41,037 nt of DNA from Thermoplasmata archaeon (GTDB lineage: Archaea > Thermoplasmatota > Thermoplasmata > Thermoplasmatales > Thermoplasmataceae). Position numbers and translations under genes: made by a program. The notes beneath the pieces are model-generated. The model did no database searches and was not told the origin of the DNA. It was given only the letters and a program-made list of their open reading frames with translations. Of this stretch, positions 34,860 through 41,037 are shown piece after piece. The stretch is from positions 1-41,037 of the forward strand of contig JAJZIN010000005.1 of NCBI GenBank assembly GCA_021810575.1, given 5' to 3'. Position 1 is the stretch's first letter, and each line of letters opens with the position of its first letter.

Positions 34860-34977
34860 GATCACGCCACAGGCACCTATTAGCTTCCCCGTTGGGAAGA
34901 GATTGCCGATCGGTGATTGTGATCAGGGTAGAATCATGAGTAAGTGGATCCAAATCCACAGCCTCTTCCTTCTACCC
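34860..34977 (-). ncRNA. Candidate IS110 bridge RNA
   Basis: The non-coding left end upstream of the transposase folds into two lobes in the minus-strand transcript. Lobe 1: GGGTAGAA/TTCTACCC (34,970-34,977 with 34,926-34,933) around the hairpin GTGGAT-TTGG-ATCCAC (34,944-34,959). Lobe 2: GATCAC/GTGATC (34,919-34,924 with 34,860-34,865), inside it CACC/GGTG (34,912-34,915 with 34,874-34,877) and CTTCCC-AACG-GGGAAG (34,884-34,899). IS110 bridge RNAs have a target-binding and a donor-binding loop made from this end. ATTGCCGAT in lobe 2 (34,902-34,910) recurs at the other end of the element (33,561-33,569). Confidence 0.6.
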
Positions 34978-35020
34978 CTCCCTGCTTGAATTCCGGCTAC
35001 CCGTAATTCATTTCATGCAG

Positions 35021-36004
35021 GTTAATTCTCCTATAGCAATCATGAGATCACTCTTTTATGACATCCACAGGACAGTCATGAAAGCAGTTGAAATGGCAGG
35101 ATATTCCATTGGAACTGCACTCAAAACAGTGGGAATATCAAGATCATGGTACTACTCACAGATGGATTTCTCACCACTCATGGATAAAAGGTTCAACCCG
35201 TTTGTTGTCAGGGATGAAGAGGAGTGGATGGTTGTGAGTTTCAGGCAAAGAAGTCCAATGAAATCCTTCAGGGAGATCGCCTATACCCTGATACATGAGA
35301 ATCTTGCATATTTCTCTCCGTCCACTGTTTACAGAATACTGAAAAAACATGATCTCATAATACCATGGAACAAGAAGACATGGGCATCAACACGACCGGA
35401 ACATGCAAAATCGCCAGATGAACGCTGGCAGACAGATATTATATATATCAAAATAGCAGGGAGGTTCTTCCATCTCATAATATTCATAGACGAATATTCC
35501 AGGTACATTGTGCACCATTCACTGTTGATATCAATGGATGCAGGTTCTGTATCCATGGAAGCGCTGTCTGCAATAGAGAATCTGAGGAAGGATTCCATTG
35601 CAGAACCAATAATACAGTCTGATAACGGTTCATCATTCATTGCAATGGAATTCAAGACAGTGCTGAAACAGAATAACCTCACACAGAAACTCATACATCC
35701 ACACACACCGGAACAGAATGGGATAGTTGAAAGGGCCAACAGGACAATGAGGGAATCTCTAGCAACTGTGACACTTACAGATTATGAGCAGGCCAAACAG
35801 GAGATATCCAAAATCATCGATTACCACAACAACAAGAGAAGGCATTCATCACTCAACTATCTCACACCAGTACAGTATTACAGGGGAGAACCAGACATTC
35901 TGCTTGCAGTGAGGGAGGCAAAGATCGAGAAGGCAAGAATATTAAGGAAGGAGAGAAATATGGAAATGAAGAAAGGAGGTGTAACGGCAGGAACCGTATC
36001 TTAA
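35021..36004 (+). pseudogene. IS3 orfB (DDE integrase subunit), cut off by IS110
   Basis: Integrase-core protein with HTH_21-like segment FREIAYTLIHENLAYFSPSTVYRILKKH and the catalytic triad: Asp in ERWQTDIIYIKIAG, Asp in IIQSDNGSSF, Glu in EQNGIVERANRTMRE (D, D, 35, E arrangement). It ends with HNNKRRHSSLNYLTPVQYY, typical for IS3. The catalytic core is intact, but the 5' part lies beyond the IS110 element. The frame reaches back to 35,021, with possible secondary starts at ATG 35,042. Its stop is 12 bases before the right terminal repeat. Confidence 0.85.
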
Positions 36005-36015
36005 TTCTTTTCTTG

Positions 36016-36026
36016 ATTTGTCCAGA
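36016..36026 (-). repeat. IS3 right terminal inverted repeat
   Basis: ATTTGTCCAGA, complement of the left repeat at 33,153-33,163. Similarity continues imperfectly inward (left GTGAAATTAAAAG, right complement CAAGAAAAGAATTAAG). Confidence 0.75.
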
Positions 36027-36203
36027 AGTGAGAGAAACACTACAGACTCCGTGGAGAAGATGTTCTTGGAGTTGCATAAACTAAGGAAGGTGATACTGCA
36101 CGATGGTAAGGAGATCACCACAGAAATAACCAGAAAACAGAAGGAAATCCTGGGGACATTCGGCATCATGCCGGAACATGTGCCTACATTTCTGAAGAGT
36201 TAA
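36027..36203 (+). pseudogene. C-terminal remnant of an IS4/IS1634-like transposase
   Basis: About 58 codons directly outside the IS3 right end. The sequence LFLELHKLRKVILHD-like (FLELHKLRKVILHDGKEITT) followed by EITRKQKEILGTFGIMPEH resembles the last helices of IS4/IS1634 transposases, which commonly end with a Thr-Glu-Leu/Ile-Thr-Lys-x-Gln segment. No 5' part was found on the left side of the IS3 element. It is probably a target of the IS3 insertion or a leftover of an earlier insertion. The family call is from memory of the pattern and moderately uncertain. Confidence 0.45.
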
Positions 36204-36274
36204 GGATCAAATCTATCAATTTCATAGATATTATATACTCAGAGAAAAAAATGGTTAATTTTACACTTTCTTAT

Positions 36275-37393
36275 CTATGCCAGCAACTCTCTATCTATCT
36301 GGGATATGTTATCTAGTTCTGTCTGCTTGACGTGCCTTTCTGAGCCAGAAATCTGGAAAAATGCATTCAGAAACCTCATTATTTCAGTTCCGCTTACGAT
36401 TCCAAGATTCCCGACCCTTACGATCTCATTTGAAAGTTCTCCCATCCCCTTGGAAATGATTATGTTCCTTTCTTCCAGGGATTTTATAACCTTCACAGGT
36501 TCCATTTTGGGGTAGAATGCAATCACTGTGTCAGAATAGTTTCCACTATTTCCATAAATCTCAAATCCCTGCTCCTTCAAGTTCTCTCTCAGGAAATTAG
36601 CATTCCATGAATGCCTCCTCCATCTTGTTTCCAGGCCTTCCCGATCCAGTATTTGCAATGCTTCCCTTAAAGCCCTGAAAGCACCCGTCGCTGGTGTGTA
36701 GGGGGTTTCATTTTTTTTCATGAAGTTCATGGAAATGCCAATGTCAAGGTATTTTGGAATATCAGGATCAACACTCAGATTTTCAGACTGCTCCTTTCCC
36801 AGGCATACTATACCAAGCCCCGGAACAGACGCAATCCCCTTCTGGCTGCATGTTGCCATTGCATCAATTCCCCATTTATTGACGTATATGGGCACTGCTC
36901 CGAATGATGACACTGCATCCACATACACCTTAAGGCCACTTGCCTTGCAGAACTTTGTAAGTTCTTCCAGGTTATGGATGGAAGTTCCATTTCCTGTTTC
37001 ATTATGCACAAAGAAGACGGATTTTAATTCTTTCTGTGAATTCAGAACAGCTTTCAGTTCATCTAAAGTTAACGTGTCTTCTTTGGACTTTTTTAAAGGA
37101 ACAACTTTCACTCCTTTCCTTTGCAGGCTTTCAAGCAACCTGTCCCCGAACTCTCCAAAGGAAACTCCAAGCACTGCATCTCCCTTTCTTGTAAAAGAAT
37201 AGATCATGGATTCAACGGCTAGTGTGCCAGATCCTGTGGTAATGCATGTTGATGTGGAATCTGCAAATTTATTCATGTAATCTGCAGCATACTTCACAAT
37301 TTCCTTAAACTCATGTGATCTATGGTTGTCTATCTTCGCAGAGGCATTCAGGACACGCTTGGGCACTTCCACAGGCCCTGGAATTAATAACAC
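36275..37393 (-). CDS. Class V aminotransferase (Ser/Ala-glyoxylate or phosphoserine type)
   Basis: PLP enzyme of 372 residues of the serine-pyruvate/alanine-glyoxylate group. MLLIPGPVEVPKRVL with NHRSHEF is the family N-terminus. CITTGSGTLAVESMI binds the cofactor phosphate, VYVDAVSSFGAVPI carries the PLP Asp, and CSQKGIASVPG holds the Schiff-base Lys near residue 185. RVGNLGIVSGTEI contains the substrate-carboxylate Arg. Its start overlaps the serA-like gene by 10 bases, which makes a serine-pathway role (phosphohydroxypyruvate transamination) likely, but specificity is inferred from context. Confidence 0.88.
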   Translation of the reverse strand: MLLIPGPVEVPKRVLNASAKIDNHRSHEFKEIVKYAADYMNKFADSTSTCITTGSGTLAVESMIYSFTRKGDAVLGVSFGEFGDRLLESLQRKGVKVVPLKKSKEDTLTLDELKAVLNSQKELKSVFFVHNETGNGTSIHNLEELTKFCKASGLKVYVDAVSSFGAVPIYVNKWGIDAMATCSQKGIASVPGLGIVCLGKEQSENLSVDPDIPKYLDIGISMNFMKKNETPYTPATGAFRALREALQILDREGLETRWRRHSWNANFLRENLKEQGFEIYGNSGNYSDTVIAFYPKMEPVKVIKSLEERNIIISKGMGELSNEIVRVGNLGIVSGTEIMRFLNAFFQISGSERHVKQTELDNISQIDRELLA

Positions 37394-38325
37394 TCCTGCA
37401 TCGCCTCAATTTTTTCCATAAGATTATTCAGCGTAAACTGGGCAACTCTTTGCTGTGCTTCCCTGGTCTGGGCTCCAATATGCGGCATAACTACTACATT
37501 ATCCAGCTTCAGGAGTTCTTTTTCCCATTCTTCTTTTGGCGGTTCATGCCAGTAAACATCTGTTCCAAATCCTGAAATGTGACCAGATTGAAGTGAAGCA
37601 AGAAGTGATTTTCCGTCAATGAACTCAGCCCTGCTGGTATCTATTACCATTGCACCCTTTTTAGCCGTAGACAGCAGTTCCTTTCCAATCATGGATGTAT
37701 ACCCCCTGGAGAATGATGCAAGAATGAATATCACATCTGAATTTTTTACAAGATCATCAAGCTCAGTGTATTCTCCCCCCAATTGTTCCATCTTTTCCAT
37801 GTCCTGAAATATGTCGTATGCAAGAATCTTCATGCCCATAGATGCAGTTATTCTAGCTGTGGATTGGCCTATTCTTCCAAAACCTATGAACCCGACAGTC
37901 TTGCCATAAAGTTCAGTGCCCGTTTCCTTGATCCACACATTCTTTCTTGTGTTGTCGCTCTGCCTTATCATTTTTCTTGATAATGAAATCATCAATCCAA
38001 TATTCAGTTCCGCTACTGACTGCGTGGAAGATCCTGCTGCTGTGACAATCTGTATTCCTCTGGATTCAGCGGCATCCAAATCAATGTTATCGGTGCCTAT
38101 GCCTGCCCTTGCTATTATTTTCAGGTTGCTGGCCCTTTCCAGAACATCTTCAGTGACTTTTGTTCTGCTCCTTACCACAATTATATGGAATTCCGGAATT
38201 ATTTCCTTCAGTTGCTCCGGAGTAATTTGAGGCATGTACTGAAATTCCATGTTATTTTCCTTCAAACCGTCAATCAATAAATTATCTACAGAATCGCAAA
38301 TGAGAACTTTATCTATCTTTTCCAT
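37384..38325 (-). CDS. serA: D-3-phosphoglycerate dehydrogenase-like 2-hydroxyacid dehydrogenase
   Basis: About 313 residues, the short form without an ACT domain. The NAD fold has GKTVGFIGFGRIGQSTARI, and the catalytic set is Arg in IARAGIGTDNIDLDAA / DTSRAEFID, Glu in the YWHEPPKEEW segment, and His in VVMPHIGAQTREAQ. The GIGTDNID and AAGSSTQSVAELNIGLM segments match SerA rather than lactate-type relatives. The frame starts 8 codons earlier, but ATG at 38,325 follows a CGGAG ribosome-binding site. First gene of a two-gene overlapping operon with the aminotransferase. Confidence 0.88.
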   Translation of the reverse strand: MEKIDKVLICDSVDNLLIDGLKENNMEFQYMPQITPEQLKEIIPEFHIIVVRSRTKVTEDVLERASNLKIIARAGIGTDNIDLDAAESRGIQIVTAAGSSTQSVAELNIGLMISLSRKMIRQSDNTRKNVWIKETGTELYGKTVGFIGFGRIGQSTARITASMGMKILAYDIFQDMEKMEQLGGEYTELDDLVKNSDVIFILASFSRGYTSMIGKELLSTAKKGAMVIDTSRAEFIDGKSLLASLQSGHISGFGTDVYWHEPPKEEWEKELLKLDNVVVMPHIGAQTREAQQRVAQFTLNNLMEKIEAMQECY

Positions 38326-38436
38326 TGGCTCCGAAAGGTAATCATGCAACGGGAAATTAATCTTCGTTCATAACCATCCGACAGAATGTCAGAGAATAAT
38401 TTTAGACAATTGCAGGATGAATAATTTTTTAATCCA

Positions 38437-38454
38437 CGGCACAGGTAATTGCCG
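38437..38454. repeat. Small hairpin between direct repeats in the serA/DUF1015 spacer
   Basis: CGGCA pairs with TGCCG around an 8-base loop. TTTAATCC occurs on both sides of it. It lies between the divergent serA and DUF1015 genes and could be a regulator site; nothing more can be said. Confidence 0.35.
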
Positions 38455-38555
38455 AGGTTTTAATCCTGCTATCTTTCACTAAAAACTGATCCATATTTCT
38501 CCTGAAAAACAAAACGTCGGTTTTTATGTACTTATTAATTTATTGTCACAACTTA

Positions 38556-38562
38556 TTTATAC
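38556..38562 (+). promoter_or_regulatory. TATA box for the DUF1015 gene
   Basis: TTTATAC, preceded by ACTTA. Transcription should start about 25 bases later, near 38,584, leaving a short leader of about 17 bases before ATG 38,601. This rules out the longer open frame that begins at 38,526. Confidence 0.45.
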
Positions 38563-38600
38563 ACAATCATCAGGATTCAATCCAGTTGCATGGTGTGGTT

Positions 38601-39773
38601 ATGGTAACAATTAAAGAATTCAGACCTTTTATGTTCAGTGGTGAAACCTCAAAATTTGTATCCCCCCCATTTGATTCTATTTCAAAGAATGTGGAGAAGG
38701 AACTAAAGAAGGATAATATGAATGTAAGCTGCCTCACACTGCCTGAGAATGGTGATGTAAGCAAGGTCAGCAAATTATTGCAAAAGTGGATCGAAGATGG
38801 GGCTCTGCATCGCGTGCCGTCAGGTGGAATTTTTGTTATTGACCAGCAGTATGAAGAAGAGGGAAATATGAAGAGACTCACAGGAATGGTATGCCTCGTT
38901 AAAATCTATCCCGAAAATGATGATGTAAAGCCGCATGAAAAAACTTTTCCAAAACCTGTGGATGAGAGAGCCAGGATAATGTTGAGTTCGAAAGCACAAC
39001 TTGAACCGGTATACTTTGCGGTTGATTCCGAAGAATTGGAGAAAACACTGCAGGAGATTATTGAAAAAAAGGAAAGAATTGCTGCTTTTTCCGATTATCA
39101 GAATGTGAAAAACTCTATTTATTCTGTATCTGATAAAGACAGCATTGACAGGCTGAAGGAACTGTTGAAAGAAAGCCATGCAGTGATTGCAGACGGGCAC
39201 CACAGGACAAAGGCTACAATCATGAACGCACAGAATTCTTCTGATCCTGTCGAAAAAGAATTCTGGTCAAACATAATGGCATACCTTGTACCCATACAGA
39301 GCGATGGATTGAAAATTGATGGAATTAACAGGCTCGTTCAGAAAGAATGCAGTTCGGCAATTAAAGCTGGAAACAGTGTTGGTGGAATTGAATTCAAGGA
39401 AGAGGGATGCAGCAATGAAAAATTCAAAATTTATAATGGCAAAATGATTGGCGTCCATATTAAAGGGGATGAAGAAAATGATCCGGAGGAAAAAATACCC
39501 ATTGGCCTGGCCAACAAAAAAATACTTGAAGGGTTATGCAAATTCGAGGAGGATGATTTCGCCGACAGGATTTCATATTTTCACGATCAAAATGAAGTTG
39601 TCGAAGAAGTTGAAAGAAACCCGGGTTCATTTGCTATAATTCTCCCAAAATGGAACAAAAGGATGTTCATAGATGTTGTGGAAAAGGTTTCAGTGCTCCC
39701 ACAAAAGTCCACCTACTTTTTCCCTAAAATACCATCGGGAATATTGCTTAACCTGTTCAGGGGCAGTGAATAG
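38601..39773 (+). CDS. DUF1015 family protein
   Basis: About 390 residues. The start VTIKEFRPFMFSG and FVSPPFDSISKNVEKEL fit the family's conserved N-terminus (aFRaxrp...VaaPPYDVis). The hallmark VIADGHHRTKATIM lies near residue 200; the ADGHHR motif resembles the nucleotide or phosphoryl site of ParB-like serine kinases. The family often adjoins serA and aminotransferase genes in other genomes, and does so here, divergently. A role in serine or phosphoserine metabolism is thus plausible but not established. The start is chosen from the TATA position. Confidence 0.8.
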   Translation: MVTIKEFRPFMFSGETSKFVSPPFDSISKNVEKELKKDNMNVSCLTLPENGDVSKVSKLLQKWIEDGALHRVPSGGIFVIDQQYEEEGNMKRLTGMVCLVKIYPENDDVKPHEKTFPKPVDERARIMLSSKAQLEPVYFAVDSEELEKTLQEIIEKKERIAAFSDYQNVKNSIYSVSDKDSIDRLKELLKESHAVIADGHHRTKATIMNAQNSSDPVEKEFWSNIMAYLVPIQSDGLKIDGINRLVQKECSSAIKAGNSVGGIEFKEEGCSNEKFKIYNGKMIGVHIKGDEENDPEEKIPIGLANKKILEGLCKFEEDDFADRISYFHDQNEVVEEVERNPGSFAIILPKWNKRMFIDVVEKVSVLPQKSTYFFPKIPSGILLNLFRGSE

Positions 39774-39908
39774 AACAGGGATAAACAAAACTCTAACATT
39801 TAGCCTGATTTTAAGTCGCTGTAGTCGCCTTTTCTCTCGTTTATGGATATATAAGTCTCGGGTAAAAGAAGTTCCTTGTTGAAGAAAAAGATCATAGAAT
39901 GCAAGGTT

Positions 39909-39935
39909 TCGGGTTATTTCATTTGAGTGACCCGA
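39909..39935. repeat. Hairpin downstream of the right-edge transposase
   Basis: TCGGGT (39,909-39,914) and ACCCGA (39,930-39,935) flank a 15-base loop. It lies about 110 bases beyond the transposase stop and may be its terminator or a subterminal element of the insertion sequence. The spacer 39,774-40,042 holds no other recognised feature. Confidence 0.35.
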
Positions 39936-40042
39936 GCCATCGCAGAACTGGAACACCATGATCGTGACTTTACATGCTTTGAATCTTAAGACACTTTCAG
40001 GTGGCTATTGCACGGACTCGCCAGGAATTTGGGTTCAGGGTG

Positions 40043-41037
40043 CTAATTCAGGTCCCTGATGCCAAGGATGTCAATGGCCTTTCTCCCACTCTCGTCCTCT
40101 GACTTTATCACTTTCCTGACTGATCTTCCTCTAGCGAGCATGGTTATCCTGATCGTTTTCAGGATCTCCGTTGTGGATGCCAGTGATCCGATCTCCCTTA
40201 TCCTGTTGTAGATTAGGGCAAGGAACAGGTATGCTATGTGGGAAAAGAGCATGTGAACCCTTATCTTCTGCTCCGTCCAGTGGTATTCAGGGGACATGAG
40301 ATCACGCATGCTGATGGTGCGGAAGCAGTGTTCCACCCTGTTCCGCTTCCGGTAGAGATCGATGATGTCCTCGGATTTCACATTTTCAATGTCTGTGAAC
40401 AGCGCCCCCTTCCCGAGCATTCCCAACCTCTCGTGCATGCGTTCCCTGTTGACCCTGAGATCCGGCAGGAGAATTGTCTCCTGCAGGTGCACGGATTCCA
40501 GATAATATTGCGCCCTGATCAGGGCATCGGAATCTCCAGATGCCATGATGCTGCTTACCTTCATGTATGCCATTTTGAACCTCTTCATGAAGGAGATGAT
40601 CTGTCTCTTCTCCAGCCTGGAACTGTGGTATACAATGATTCTGTGTTCCCTGCCGTAAACTCTCTTCCTGGTCTCGGTGAATGAATCCCTCTCAAGCGGA
40701 ATTGCCATGAGGTCCCTGTGATCCGACTGTATCAGTGCGCCAACGTACATTCTCTTTCCTATCTTCTTGACATTCTCCTCCGAATTGTATCCCCGGTCAA
40801 AGATCAGTATTGAATCGTCAGGGACATTCTCGACAATCATCCCGAACGTGTTGGCATCCGGTTCATTGCCTGGATACGAGTCACCATAGAGCGGTATGTA
40901 ATCTTCGTTTGCCTCTATGTAGTATGCGATCTGGTTCAGGTCATATCTGTGAGCCTTGTTATGACCCCTCCTGGCCATGCCGTTCTCCCTCATGTAGGTG
41001 TAGAAGTTCGATCCGTCGATGAAGATCCTCGAGCGAT
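40043..41037 (-). CDS. IS4/IS1634-type transposase, C-terminal part (runs off window)
   Basis: DDE transposase of the IS4-like group. From the right edge the minus-strand frame reads RIFIDGSNFYTYMREN, with the likely first catalytic Asp, followed by ARRGHNKAHRYDLNQIAYYIE and SYPGNEPDANTFG, which are typical of IS1634/ISH-like enzymes. The second Asp is in SILIFDRGYNSEEN, the Glu in YRKRNRVEHCFRTISMRDL (YREKI-like signature). HMLFSHIAYLFLALIY follows. About 331 codons are inside the window. The start lies beyond the edge. No damage is seen in the visible part. Confidence 0.88.
   Translation of the reverse strand, partial: RSRIFIDGSNFYTYMRENGMARRGHNKAHRYDLNQIAYYIEANEDYIPLYGDSYPGNEPDANTFGMIVENVPDDSILIFDRGYNSEENVKKIGKRMYVGALIQSDHRDLMAIPLERDSFTETRKRVYGREHRIIVYHSSRLEKRQIISFMKRFKMAYMKVSSIMASGDSDALIRAQYYLESVHLQETILLPDLRVNRERMHERLGMLGKGALFTDIENVKSEDIIDLYRKRNRVEHCFRTISMRDLMSPEYHWTEQKIRVHMLFSHIAYLFLALIYNRIREIGSLASTTEILKTIRITMLARGRSVRKVIKSEDESGRKAIDILGIRDLN

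Larger units (their letters stand above)
33552..35020 (-). mobile_element. IS110-family element inserted in IS3 orfB
   Basis: 1,469 bases, boundaries deduced by frame repair. Codons up to AAG at 33,551 and from GTT at 35,021 join into an open IS3 frame reading RESK-VNSP. No terminal inverted repeats or target duplication are seen, as expected of IS110. Both junctions carry GG (33,551-33,552 and 35,020-35,021), a candidate core dinucleotide. Because of the shared G residues the ends could slide by one base. The predicted empty site is AATCCAAGGTTAATTCTC. Confidence 0.8.
33153..36026 (+). mobile_element. IS3-family element, interrupted by an IS110-family element
   Basis: Bounded by inverted repeats TCTGGACAAAT at 33,153-33,163 and its complement at 36,016-36,026. 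Inside lie orfA (HTH, frameshifted) and orfB (DDE integrase core), separated by the IS110 element at 33,552-35,020. Without that insert the element would be about 1.4 kb, usual for IS3. No target duplication is visible outside the repeats, so the element or its flanks have probably been rearranged. The right flank carries the tail of another transposase. Confidence 0.8.

Noticed and set aside
34821..34865. Upstream Met start for the IS110 transposase
   Set aside because: The family begins at xxVGIDxH. The extra 15 codons would overlap the structured RNA lobe.
38526..38600. 25-codon N-terminal extension of the DUF1015 protein
   Set aside because: The TATA box lies inside this stretch, so it should not be transcribed as coding sequence, and family similarity starts at MVTIKEFRPF.
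1..41037. CRISPR array or cas genes
   Set aside because: No regularly spaced direct repeats were seen and no Cas protein was recognised. The TnpB relic is transposon-derived.

Overview
The window looks like Thermoplasmatales-type archaeal DNA (Euryarchaeota/Thermoplasmatota), AT-rich with islands of mixed composition. Support comes from archaeal-type genes: A-type ATP synthase subunits A, B and D, Nob1, Pth2, CDP-archaeol synthase (CarS) and the RNA 2'-phosphotransferase KptA. Several genes have a TATA box placed for leaderless or near-leaderless transcription. The lineage is inferred from gene style, not from a marker comparison.

Left part (1-17.3 kb). The minus-strand A-ATP synthase genes atpA-atpB-atpD run off the left edge. 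atpA is cut inside the gene at about 2,790 and abuts, base for base, the 3' half of an enoyl-CoA hydratase gene on the other strand. Both lack their 5' halves, so this is a rearrangement breakpoint or an assembly join. Then come prs-kptA, an Old Yellow Enzyme-type flavin/FeS oxidoreductase, an MFS transporter, tRNA-Pro(TGG), a DsrE-FmdE-ArsR cluster behind a palindromic operator, a sulfide:quinone-reductase-like flavoprotein with a DUF1641 partner, an SDR dehydrogenase, an amino-acid permease with CBS domains, and a NitT/TauT-like ABC transporter facing a free-standing AAA-associated domain gene.

Middle part (17.4-25.2 kb). An NAD(P)H-hydrate dehydratase without its usual N-terminal partner domain, an IS200/IS605 element with intact tnpA but decayed tnpB, a degenerate acyl-CoA-synthetase-like gene, a PadR regulator with its own palindrome, citrate synthase, nob1, and the minus-strand cluster HTH-CBS regulator / carS / pth2.

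Accessory island (25.2-36.2 kb). Unrecognised secreted and membrane proteins, an IS630 transposase, a broken AAA+ ATPase, a two-gene unit (secreted Gly/Ala-rich protein plus four-helix membrane protein) that could be a toxin/immunity pair, and a nested set of insertion sequences. An IS110-family element sits inside an IS3-family element, beside the tail of an IS4/IS1634-like transposase. Removing 33,552-35,020 restores the IS3 reading frame exactly, which fixes the IS110 ends. Its non-coding left end folds into two lobes, as expected of a bridge RNA.

Right part (36.2-41 kb). A class V aminotransferase and a phosphoglycerate-dehydrogenase-like gene overlap and diverge from a DUF1015 gene, suggesting serine metabolism. 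The window ends inside another IS4/IS1634-like transposase.
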